Below are positions 1-7,045 of a stretch of DNA of 29,038 nt, piece by piece. The stretch spans positions 1 to 29,038 of the forward strand of contig DVOB01000071.1 in assembly GCA_018713975.1 (NCBI GenBank), in the 5' to 3' direction. The stretch comes from Lentihominibacter excrementipullorum. GTDB taxonomy: Bacteria > Bacillota > Clostridia > Peptostreptococcales > Anaerovoracaceae. A program made the translations under genes and the position numbers. The notes beneath the pieces were generated by a model that worked only from the letters and a program-made list of their open reading frames with translations, ran no database searches and was not told the origin of the DNA. Each line of letters begins with the position of its first letter. Position 1 is the stretch's first letter.

Positions 1-1
1 C

Positions 2-352
2 AGTTCCAGCAGAACGACTGCAGAACAGAACGATGAAAACGCCAGGCCGGCCATCTCGGGGGAAATAGAAAACATAGATGATTACGATGTTATATACGTG
101 GGGTTCCCCATCTGGTGGAACGATATGCCGAGGATAATGTATACTTTTTTCGACACGTATGACTTTTCGGGAAAGACCATAGCGCCTTTCTGCACCAGCG
201 GGGGCAGCGGTATATCCGGAGCGGTGAGCAATATCGAGGAACTGGAGCCGTCGGCGACAGTAACGGAGGGCCTTCGGACAAGTCCGTCCGACGCGGAAGG
301 TGATATAGCAGAATGGCTGGAGAGCATTGGTCTGGTACAGCAGGAGGGATGA
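2..352 (+). CDS. Flavodoxin, C-terminal part (5' end outside window)
   Basis: The reading frame is open from base 2 to the stop at 350-352, so the gene begins upstream of the window. The visible ~116 residues contain a core typical of the flavodoxin_4 type: YDVIYVGFPIWWNDMP, followed by TFFDTYDFSGKTIAPFCTSGG, then a helix ending the protein. The WW-containing loop and the TSGGSG stretch are FMN-contacting loops in this family. Flavodoxins are small cytoplasmic electron carriers; the physiological partner cannot be told from here. It is followed after 4 bases by the start of a second flavin-binding gene that is broken, so the two were probably co-transcribed redox genes. Confidence 0.85.
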   Translation, partial: SSSRTTAEQNDENARPAISGEIENIDDYDVIYVGFPIWWNDMPRIMYTFFDTYDFSGKTIAPFCTSGGSGISGAVSNIEELEPSATVTEGLRTSPSDAEGDIAEWLESIGLVQQEG

Positions 353-356
353 AGGT

Positions 357-658
357 ATGAATGATGAAAGCATGAATATTTTAGTTATCGAAAGCAGTCC
401 GCATAAAAACGGTTCGTCTAATCTTCTGGCGGACAATTTCATAAGGGGAGCGGAGGAGAAAGGCCATCAGGTGACGGTGTTCGACGCCGCCAGAGCAGAT
501 CTCCACCCGTGCCTGGGGCGTTCCCTTTAGCAGGACCTGCGGACAAGGCTTCTCTTTCAGACGAGACTACAGGCGTCCGAGGGAGCGCAGCAGCTTTCGT
601 GACAGTCTTCGCCTTTGTGACGGGAACGGTGGTGAATCTGTTGATATACGGTGCATAA
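357..658 (+). pseudogene. Truncated NAD(P)H-dependent flavin reductase family gene joined to an unrelated tail
   Basis: Translation from ATG 357 begins MNDESMNILVIESSPHKNG, the phosphate-loop start of the NADPH-dependent FMN reductase / iron-sulfur flavoprotein family. It continues normally to HPCLG near base 517, where family members usually go on as CxxC followed by about 120 more residues. Here the frame ends at a TAG at 528-530. In another frame (codons beginning at 530, 533 and so on) an open stretch runs to TAA at 656-658 and ends AFVTVFAFVTGTVVNLLIYG, which looks like the C-terminal membrane helix of a different protein. The simplest reading is a deletion that fused the front of a flavin reductase to the back of another gene. 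A Shine-Dalgarno-like AGGAGG lies at 342-347. Confidence 0.7.
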
Positions 659-669
659 TGGAGTAAAAT
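641..669 (+). promoter_or_regulatory. Sigma-A type promoter for the GNAT gene
   Basis: TTGATA at 641-646 and TAAAAT at 664-669 are separated by exactly 17 bases. The element lies about 40 bases before the ATG at 709, overlapping the end of the decayed upstream gene. Confidence 0.6.
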
Positions 670-708
670 ATTAAAGCATGCACACGAAACCGGAAGGAGA
701 GCGGTAAG

Positions 709-1200
709 ATGAAGACAGAAGTCAGCGGGTTTGAGAAAAGCGATATTGCCGGAATGGTGGAGATATGGAACCAGGTGGTCGAAGAAGGGATAGCTTTTCC
801 TCAGATGGAGCTGTTGACGCCGGAAACGGCAGCGGACTTTTTTGGCGTACAGACCTGGTGCGGCGTCGCCAGGGATGAAGAATCAGGGAAGATCGTCGGG
901 CTGTACATACTCCATCCCAACAATGTAGGAAGGTGCGGTCACATATGCAATACCAGCTACGCGGTTTCCTCGGAACTGCGGGGCAAAGGTATCGGACGGC
1001 TGCTGGTAGAGGACAGCCTGGAGCAGGCGAAGGCCCACGGTTTCAGGATAATGCAGTTCAACGCCGTCGTATCCACTAACGCGGGAGCCAGGAAGCTGTA
1101 CAAGAGCCTGGGATTCGTCCCGCTGGGAAGGATACCGGGAGGCTTCCTGATGAAGGATGGACATTATGAGGATATAGAGCTTTATTATCACAGCCTGTGA
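709..1200 (+). CDS. GNAT family N-acetyltransferase
   Basis: A 163-residue protein of normal GNAT length. The acetyl-CoA binding motif A is visible as RGKGIGRLLV at about residues 91-100 (R-x-x-G-x-G). It is followed by the helix EDSLEQAKAHGF, and by the motif B region NAGARKLYKSLGF at about 125-137, which is characteristic of the superfamily. Such enzymes move an acetyl group from acetyl-CoA to an amine; the acceptor cannot be predicted. GGAAGGAG at 691-698 is the ribosome binding site. The gene has its own promoter and ends at a strong terminator, so it is probably monocistronic. Confidence 0.9.
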   Translation: MKTEVSGFEKSDIAGMVEIWNQVVEEGIAFPQMELLTPETAADFFGVQTWCGVARDEESGKIVGLYILHPNNVGRCGHICNTSYAVSSELRGKGIGRLLVEDSLEQAKAHGFRIMQFNAVVSTNAGARKLYKSLGFVPLGRIPGGFLMKDGHYEDIELYYHSL

Positions 1201-1221
1201 CGGACAGTGATCTGTGAAAGA

Positions 1222-1254
1222 ACAGGGCCGCGCATTTTTGATGCGCGGCCCTGT
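1222..1254. terminator. Bidirectional hairpin terminator between convergent genes
   Basis: A perfect 14-bp stem (1222-1235 with 1241-1254) closes a 5-base loop, with T-rich sequence in and after the loop. It lies between the convergent GNAT and alanine symporter genes and can serve both; the U-tracts are short. Confidence 0.8.
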
Positions 1255-1283
1255 TTCGATGATAATGCTTTGGCTGATCTGTT

Positions 1284-2702
1284 TTATTTCCAATAATCCG
1301 TTCCGTTGACGCCGATGTCGGCTGCCTTGAAATCCAGAGGCTGGCCGGCTTTTTTCTTGCTTGTGTAGTCCTTGAGGGCTCTGAATGCCGTGTTGCCGAG
1401 AATGATGCAGACAGGCACGTTGATGAGAGCCATGCAGCCCATCAGCACGTCTGCCGTGTCCCAGGCCAGTCCGGCGCTGAACTGGGCGCCGATGAAGACG
1501 ATGATAACGGCGAGAAGTCTGTAGCAGAACATGAAGGGCTTGTTGTTGAGGGCGTTCTTGTAGATATAGCTTATGTTCATCTCCGCATAGAAGTAGTTGC
1601 CTACCACGGTGGTATAGGCGAACAGCGCCAGGGCCGCGGTGATGAAGACACCTCCGAAAGCGCCGAAATTGACGCCCAGGGAGTCCTGGATGTAGAGACC
1701 GCTCATGGCGTTTCCCGCAGCGTCGGTGTACTTCGCAGGATCCAGACCTGCACACAGCACCATGAATGCTGTCGACGAGCAGATGAGCAGCGTGTCGATA
1801 AACACGGAAAGCATCTGGACCAGTCCCTGCTTGACCGGGTGGGAGACGTCGGCGGAAGCGGCGGCGTTAGGAGCTGAACCGATACCGGCCTCATTGGAGT
1901 AAAGTCCGCGCTTGATGCCGTTCATGACAGCTGCTCCGAACAGGCCTCCTGCTACTGAAGAAAAGTTGAAGGCCCCTGTGAAGATGCCGGCGATGACCGA
2001 CGGGAACCTTTCGATATTGAAGAATATCATCAGCAGAGCTACGCCGATGTAGGCGATGGCCATGATGGGAACGATGACCTGAGTAGCTTTGGATATACGT
2101 TTCCCGCCACCGAAGATGACTATAGCTGAAAGCAGAGCTACTACGATGCCTATGTAAAGGGTCGCGTTGTCCGATGGCACGTAAGCTTTGACGAAGTCAG
2201 TCAGATTGAAAGATGCCAGTGCGTTGAAGCCGCCCATATACGTCAGGATAAGGAATGCGGCGAAAACACCTCCCAGAGCAGGAGCCTTGAGCGCCTGTTT
2301 TATATAGTAGGCGGGACCACCGTAAGAACCGTCTGAACCTCTTTTCTTGTATATCTGGGCCAGCGTTGATTCCACGAAAGCCGACGCTCCGCCCAGTACG
2401 GCGATCAGCCACATCCAGAACACGGCGCCCGGGCCTCCCAGGATTATGGCTCCGGTGACACCTACGATGTTTCCGGTCCCTACTCTGGACGCTGTGGACA
2501 CCATGAGAGCCTGGAAGGATGAAATGGAGTCCTTGTCCTTCTTCGGCTCAGCGATGACCCTTATCGATTCTCTCAACAATCTTATCTGTACGAATTTTGT
2601 TCTGAATGAAAAATAGATACCAGCTGCGATCAGCAGTATGATGAGGATATAGCTGTACATATATCCGCTTATGCTGCTTATTATACCGGCGATAAAATCC
2701 AT
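1284..2702 (-). CDS. AGCS family sodium/alanine symporter
   Basis: A 472-residue polytopic membrane protein that co-imports alanine or glycine with sodium. The family signature is plain near the N-terminus: ASRVGTGNIVGVTGAIILGG, then PGAVFWMWL. Further conserved pieces are SYGGPAYYI and RGLYSNEAGIGSAPNAAAS. Hydrophobic segments occur along the whole length. The start at 2702 is chosen because a GGAGAGG ribosome binding site (2712-2718) lies just upstream of MDFIAGII; the longer open frame to 2771 would include the -10 region of the promoter. It is transcribed alone, divergently from the MFS gene. Confidence 0.93.
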   Translation of the reverse strand: MDFIAGIISSISGYMYSYILIILLIAAGIYFSFRTKFVQIRLLRESIRVIAEPKKDKDSISSFQALMVSTASRVGTGNIVGVTGAIILGGPGAVFWMWLIAVLGGASAFVESTLAQIYKKRGSDGSYGGPAYYIKQALKAPALGGVFAAFLILTYMGGFNALASFNLTDFVKAYVPSDNATLYIGIVVALLSAIVIFGGGKRISKATQVIVPIMAIAYIGVALLMIFFNIERFPSVIAGIFTGAFNFSSVAGGLFGAAVMNGIKRGLYSNEAGIGSAPNAAASADVSHPVKQGLVQMLSVFIDTLLICSSTAFMVLCAGLDPAKYTDAAGNAMSGLYIQDSLGVNFGAFGGVFITAALALFAYTTVVGNYFYAEMNISYIYKNALNNKPFMFCYRLLAVIIVFIGAQFSAGLAWDTADVLMGCMALINVPVCIILGNTAFRALKDYTSKKKAGQPLDFKAADIGVNGTDYWK

Positions 2703-2742
2703 AAATATACACCTCTCCTTGTTTCGATTGATTCCGCTCATA

Positions 2743-2771
2743 ATTTTATACGGAAATAGTATTAAAAGCAA
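2743..2771 (-). promoter_or_regulatory. Promoter of the alanine symporter
   Basis: Read on the minus strand: TTGCTT (2766-2771), a 17-base spacer, then TAAAAT (2743-2748). It lies about 40 bases before the chosen start codon. Confidence 0.55.
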
Positions 2772-2793
2772 GGAGATTTTCAGGCCGGCGTCT

Positions 2794-2822
2794 TTGACAA
2801 TGAGAAATGCCGGGCATATAAT
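2794..2822 (+). promoter_or_regulatory. Perfect consensus sigma-A promoter for the MFS gene
   Basis: TTGACA at 2794-2799 and TATAAT at 2817-2822 with a 17-base spacer, the exact consensus in every position. Transcription should begin near 2829, which makes the upstream GTG in the same frame (2829) an unlikely start and leaves a leader of about 95 bases before ATG 2925. Confidence 0.8.
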
Positions 2823-2924
2823 TTAAATGTGGCAGGATCAAAGAAGGACTTTGATATCTCACTGAGATGCAGGAGAAAGCCGCGCAATAACGCGTGGGAA
2901 CATGCCGGAAAGAACGGGGAGTTT

Positions 2925-4117
2925 ATGACGGAGAAGATGTACAACAGAAATATAGTATTGATATTAGCGGCAAGCTTTTGTTATATGGCATGTCCTATGC
3001 TGATAACACCACTGATAGTCGGATTTTCAGAGAGCGTAGGCGCTGCCGCGGTCCTTACCGGGATCATCGGCGGACTGATGAATATGTGTTCGATAGTGTG
3101 CCGTCCGGTGGTAGGAAACCTGACGGACAGATTTTCGAAGTACAGGATAGCTCTTATAGGGGCTATATTGACGACTGTGGCCTGTATCGGGTATATCGTG
3201 GCGGAGGATCCTGTTCTCATAGTGATATCCAGGATCGTCAACGGAGTGGGCTTTTCCTGCTGCTCTGTGTGTATGTCCACATGGCTTTCCAATATGCTGC
3301 CAAGAAACAAGATAGGTTCGGGAATGGGTCTCTACGGGATGATGAACGCGTTGGCCATGGCGGTGGCTCCCGCCATAGGCGTATGGGTCTATCAGGCTTT
3401 CGGATATCACGCAGCATTCTGTGTAGCCCTGGCTTTTGCCATCGCGACAGGTCTGACGATACAATTCATATCCGATAAGGGCGAACCGATGACGTCTGTT
3501 CAGCCGGAGGCCAGTCGGGCGGAGGTCCTGGAGCCTGTCGGCAGAAAGAAGCTGGAGCTCGTCGACAGGCGTGTGCTTCCTATCACGGCTATCATCATGC
3601 TTTTCGCCATACCTTACTGCGCGACTCAGTCTTTCATCGTAAGCTACACAGAGACGAGAGATATAGCCGTGTCGGTAGGACTCTTTTTCCCTATATACGC
3701 CATCATCCTGCTGGTGCTCAGGATGGTGATGAAAGGATCCTTTGACCGTCTGCCGTTCAAGGTCTTTCTGATTGGCAGTTCTGTGTGTGCTTTCTGCGGG
3801 ATAGGCTTGCTTGCTGTCATGGAGAACAATGTGCTGATGTTCCTGGCAGCGGCTTTCATGGCCGGAGGATATGGCATCATGTGTTCCGTGTGTCAGTCCA
3901 CAGCTATTTTGCTGGCGCGGAGAGGAAAGCGCGGGCTGGCCAACAGCACGTATTACATCGGATTGGATATGGGATGACTCTCGGCCCTGTCATAGGAGGA
4001 TTCCTGTACGGACATCTTGATATTTCCATGTTTTACCCGATGCTGGCGGTAACGGTACCACTGATAATCATCGTGTATATTTTCTCGAGAAAGGGTCTGG
4101 AGCCGAAGAACTTTTAA
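2925..4117 (+). pseudogene. MFS transporter with a one-base frameshift
   Basis: From ATG 2925 the frame gives a typical 12-helix major facilitator: MYNRNIVLILAASFCYMACP at the start, a loop GNLTDRFSKYRIA matching the family's D-R-x-G/K-R/K motif between helices 2 and 3, and a break in the middle before the second half. It stops at 3975-3977 after YYIGLDMG. The sequence resumes in the +2 frame with MTLGPVIGGFLYGHLDISMF and runs to 4117 (RKGLEPKNF). Inserting one A near 3973-3976 (GGATG to GGAATG) restores a continuous ~397-residue protein. It is either a recent null mutation or an assembly or base-calling error. Drug or metabolite efflux is likely but the substrate is unknown. Confidence 0.85.
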
Positions 4118-4165
4118 AGCCTTATTAAATTTATTTAACCTTTATTTAACTTTCTCTCCCGGGGA

Positions 4166-4194
4166 TTGAAGACGGCGGACATCGTATGTATTAT
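4166..4194 (+). promoter_or_regulatory. Extended -10 promoter for murE
   Basis: TTGAAG (4166-4171), a 17-base spacer and TATTAT (4189-4194) preceded directly by TG. It leaves a leader of about 100 bases with a small hairpin (6-bp arms 4234-4239 and 4247-4252). The stretch 4130-4155 just upstream is AT-rich with a twice-repeated TTTATTTAAC. Confidence 0.5.
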
Positions 4195-4300
4195 CATAGG
4201 TGAAATGTATGGCGAGAGGGAGAAGTCGGTGAAATGACATCCTTCCTGTCATATCTTGAAGCTAATGTTGACAGCGGTATTCGCAGAAAGGAAGATGATC

Positions 4301-5752
4301 ATGCGGTTATTGGAGATGTTTCCAGCTCTGCCAGCATCAGATGATAGGGAGATCGAAGGAATTTGTATAGATTCGAGAAAGGCGGAACCGGGAGACCTGT
4401 TCTTTTGCCTTAAAGGAACGGAGAGCGACGGGCACAGGTTTGCCGGAAAAGCGTGCCGTGCCGGCGCTTGCGCCGTCGTTTGTTCCGATGAGGTGGAGAA
4501 GGTCGAAAACACGGTTTATATAAAGACAGAGGATGTGACAGGTCAGCTCAACAGAATATGCGATCTGTTCTGCGGTAGACCCGGCAGGGAAATGACAGTT
4601 TTTGGTGTGACCGGAACCAATGGCAAAACTACTGTCGCCAGTATCATAGAAGCGGTATACGGTAAAAAAGTGTCCTGCGGGTATATGGGGACTGTCGCCG
4701 TCCGTTACGGTGGCATCAGCAAGGAGTCCAGTCTGACGACACCGGACGCTGTGGAGCTCCACAGCACGCTGCGGGAAATGAGGGATCATGGTGTCCAAGC
4801 TGTGGCGATGGAGGTGAGTTCTCACGGATTGGCCATGAGGAGGACAGATTCGGTAGACTTCGACGTGGCCGTATTCACCAACCTTACATACGACCATCTG
4901 GATTTTCACGGGACAATGGAAAATTATTTTGAAGCGAAAAAGCGCCTTTTCATGGATATGAAGCCGGAGGGTACGGCTGTGCTCAATGTGGATGATGTCA
5001 GGTTCCGGGAATTGAGGGATTGCTGCAGGTGCGATATACGTACATATGGTATAGATGCCGCGGCTGATTACAGAGCCGAAAACATCAGATCCGGGGCCGA
5101 AGGCAGCAGTTTCACACTGGTTTGCGGAGAAAAGCGATATGAGGTGAAGACGAACCTGTCGGCCTTGTATAATGTTTACAATCTTCTGGGGGCTGTAGCC
5201 GCCATGAATGTGGCGGGGATGGAGATAGAAGAGATGCTGCCGCTGCTGAGCGATTTGCCTCGAATAGACGGAAGGCTGGAACATATGGAGCACGGACAGG
5301 ATTTCCATATCATCGTCGATTACGCCCACACACCTGATGGATTCGAGCAAGTCATGCGGTATGCCCAGAGTGTTACCGCGGGAGATCTGTACTGCGTTTT
5401 CGGCTGCGCGGGGAAACGCGATAAAAACAAACGCGAAATGCTGGGCCGGATAGCCGGGAAATATTGTCGGAAGGTTTTCGTCACAGAAGAGGATCCGCGT
5501 GATGAGAAAGTTGAAGATATCGCAGAGGCTATAATGGAGGGAGCCGGCTGGGAGCAGTCGATTTTCATAGCCGATCGCCGGAAAGCCATCGAAGAAGCCA
5601 TCAACACCGCCGGGAGAGGGGACTGTGTGCTCATCCTGGGGAAAGGCAGGGAGATATATATGGACCGCGAGGATGGTCGCCAGCCCTGGATGGGAGATGA
5701 TGAAGCAGCCCAGGCAGCCATAGAGGAACGGATGAGGAGAGGCAGAGCTTGA
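4301..5752 (+). CDS. murE: UDP-N-acetylmuramoyl-tripeptide synthetase (MurE type Mur ligase)
   Basis: A 483-residue Mur ligase that adds the third amino acid to UDP-MurNAc-L-Ala-D-Glu in cytoplasmic peptidoglycan synthesis. The three domains are visible: the N-terminal UDP-binding domain with IDSRKAEPGDLFFCLKG (about 23-40), the ATP-binding P-loop GVTGTNGKTT (102-111), EVSSHGLAMRR and TNLTYDHLDFHG with the lysine-bearing EAKKRLF (about 171-217), and a C-terminal domain with DYAHTPDGFEQV and GKRDKNKR. At the position where meso-diaminopimelate enzymes have DNPR the sequence has EDPRDE, so the acceptor is uncertain, although the arginine usually linked to diaminopimelate is kept. It stands outside any division/cell-wall cluster, so it may be a second MurE-like paralogue. 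ATG 4301 is preceded by GGAAG; an upstream in-frame ATG at 4256 lacks a convincing ribosome site. Confidence 0.9.
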   Translation: MRLLEMFPALPASDDREIEGICIDSRKAEPGDLFFCLKGTESDGHRFAGKACRAGACAVVCSDEVEKVENTVYIKTEDVTGQLNRICDLFCGRPGREMTVFGVTGTNGKTTVASIIEAVYGKKVSCGYMGTVAVRYGGISKESSLTTPDAVELHSTLREMRDHGVQAVAMEVSSHGLAMRRTDSVDFDVAVFTNLTYDHLDFHGTMENYFEAKKRLFMDMKPEGTAVLNVDDVRFRELRDCCRCDIRTYGIDAAADYRAENIRSGAEGSSFTLVCGEKRYEVKTNLSALYNVYNLLGAVAAMNVAGMEIEEMLPLLSDLPRIDGRLEHMEHGQDFHIIVDYAHTPDGFEQVMRYAQSVTAGDLYCVFGCAGKRDKNKREMLGRIAGKYCRKVFVTEEDPRDEKVEDIAEAIMEGAGWEQSIFIADRRKAIEEAINTAGRGDCVLILGKGREIYMDREDGRQPWMGDDEAAQAAIEERMRRGRA

Positions 5753-5831
5753 CAGAAATGACGTTGGAAGATATATTTACAGGAGCATGCGGAAACTTAT
5801 AGTAAACGGCAAACGGGAAAGGTGGTGCCTT

Positions 5832-6251
5832 ATGGAATACAGAAGGTTTGGCGACAGCATAATATGCAGGCTCGACAAAGGTGAGGAGATATTGCAGCAG
5901 GTGGAGAAGCTGGCGAAAGCCGAAGATATAAAACTGGCCGAGGTCAGCGCCTTGGGAGCCGTAGGCGACTTTACGGCAGGCGTCTTCGACGTAGACGAAA
6001 AGAAGTATCACGGCAACGATTTTAAAGGGAATTTCGAGATCGTCTCCCTGACTGGGACCATAAACACTATGGACGGCGAATTCTACGCCCACCTGCACAT
6101 GAGCGCGGGAGATGAGAAAGGCCATGTTTTCGGAGGCCATCTCAACAGGGCAGTGGTGAGCGCTACATGCGAGATGGTGATCAACGTCATAGACGGCAGC
6201 GTAGACAGGAAATTCAGCGAAGAGATAGGTCTGAATCTGCTGAAATTTTGA
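5832..6251 (+). CDS. PPC/DUF296 domain protein
   Basis: A 139-residue single-domain protein of the PPC (plants and prokaryotes conserved, DUF296) family. Recognisable features are the start RRFGDSIICRLDKGEEI, the core LAEVSALGAVGDFTAGVFD, and the late HLHMSAGDEKGHVFGGHL (about residues 79-96), where spaced histidines form a metal site in structures of bacterial relatives. Bacterial members are trimeric, and their biochemical role is not established. ATG 5832 is chosen because AAAGGTGG (5818-5825) lies at a suitable distance; the frame is open a little further upstream. It follows murE by about 80 bases and may be co-transcribed. Confidence 0.85.
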   Translation: MEYRRFGDSIICRLDKGEEILQQVEKLAKAEDIKLAEVSALGAVGDFTAGVFDVDEKKYHGNDFKGNFEIVSLTGTINTMDGEFYAHLHMSAGDEKGHVFGGHLNRAVVSATCEMVINVIDGSVDRKFSEEIGLNLLKF

Positions 6252-6274
6252 GGCGCTGATGGGAAGACAGCGCC
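6252..6274 (+). terminator. Hairpin after the PPC gene
   Basis: A 7-bp GC-rich stem (6252-6258 with 6268-6274) starts right after the stop codon. No T-tract follows, so it may be an RNA-stabilising or weak termination structure. The next 85 bases are GC-rich and hold nothing I can name. Confidence 0.3.
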
Positions 6275-6360
6275 GGAGGCTCCAGCCGACACCCGGAACC
6301 CGGAATTTGCGCCCGGCGCCGACATCCCCACTGCATTGTCGCCGTTTCCGGATTTTCGGC

Positions 6361-6399
6361 TTGACACCGTCAACTTCAAATGATACCATTTTTAATGGT
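6361..6399 (+). promoter_or_regulatory. Promoter with overlapping inverted repeat, upstream of the 105-residue protein
   Basis: TTGACA (6361-6366) and a weaker TACCAT (6384-6389) are 17 bases apart. A perfect inverted repeat, ACCATT-ttt-AATGGT (6385-6399), covers the -10 box and the probable start point, which is where a repressor site would sit. Confidence 0.45.
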
Positions 6400-6434
6400 G
6401 GATAAATAAGTTTTACATAAATTCGGAGGTTTTT

Positions 6435-6752
6435 ATGAGCACGAAAGTGACCAGAGAAGAGATCATAGGTAAGATAAAAGATATCATCGAAAATGAAAAG
6501 TTCAGATTAGACGGTTTTTTCCTCTGCGGATTCCCTACAGGCGCTCCTAATCAGGTACTGCAGAAAGCCTGTGAGAAGTATATCGAGATAGAAGAAAAAG
6601 GCCAGCCAAGCGAGGCAGATACCAAGACGCTGATAGAAGCTCTGGAAGATTCCCTCAAGGTAGAGTCCGAGGTAGCTGATGTCAATGATATCTCCAAGAG
6701 CGATACCATGGTAAAATACATACTGGAGCATAAGGAGATACTGTTCGCGTAA
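6435..6752 (+). CDS. Small conserved-looking protein of unknown function
   Basis: A 105-residue, acidic, mostly helical protein that I do not recognise. It starts MSTKVTREEIIGKIKDIIEN, has a short central stretch rich in aromatic residues, glycine and proline (FFLCGFPTGAPNQV, about residues 28-41), and then a charged second half ending YILEHKEILFA. It has no signal peptide or membrane helix. Evidence for a real gene: a good ribosome site (CGGAGG at 6424-6429), its own promoter and a strong terminator directly after it. Confidence 0.75.
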   Translation: MSTKVTREEIIGKIKDIIENEKFRLDGFFLCGFPTGAPNQVLQKACEKYIEIEEKGQPSEADTKTLIEALEDSLKVESEVADVNDISKSDTMVKYILEHKEILFA

Positions 6753-6764
6753 TATGCGGATGAG

Positions 6765-6790
6765 ACCCCGGACGTGTTCCGGGGTTTTTA
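6765..6790 (+). terminator. Rho-independent terminator of the 105-residue gene
   Basis: An 8-bp stem (6765-6772 with 6778-6785), GC-rich, followed directly by a run of five T. Confidence 0.85.
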
Positions 6791-6809
6791 TGTACAGAAA
6801 AAGCGGGCC

Positions 6810-6999
6810 TTTACAGACATTTTAGTTTTCGGGGAAAATGTCTGTAAAATTTAATGGGCTTGAGGGATGTGGACTTTTTTTGTAAAGGGCTGGGGGATGT
6901 TTTTTCGGGCTTTTATGGACTCGCCGGAAGGGTGAGGGCCTGCAAACGTTGAAAAAAATACAGACATTTTTGCAAAACGGCAAAATGTCTGTATTTTTT
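6810..6999. repeat. Intergenic cluster 1: two copies of a 35-nt inverted-repeat unit
   Basis: Unit 1 core is 6812-6846 and unit 2 core is 6959-6993; each is 35 bases with identical arms TACAGACATTTT and AAAATGTCTGTA around an 11-base loop that differs between copies. Pairing extends to 14 bp in unit 1 (6810-6848) and 18 bp in unit 2 (6953-6999). Unit 2 is flanked by A6 and T6 and lies 46 bases past the gpmI stop, so it can act as a bidirectional terminator. Between the units are two imperfect direct repeats beginning GGGCT and GGATGT (6856-6900). A 6-bp GC-rich hairpin (7007-7012 with 7018-7023) lies between unit 2 and gpmI. No gene was seen in 6791-7045. Confidence 0.85.
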
Positions 7000-7045
7000 A
7001 TAAGATCGCCGCGTTAGGCGGCGGGCAAGTATCACATCCGGGATA

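Noticed and set aside
4130..4155. Twice-repeated TTTATTTAAC as an operator or iteron
   Set aside because: Two AT-rich copies only; likely chance in an AT-rich spacer.
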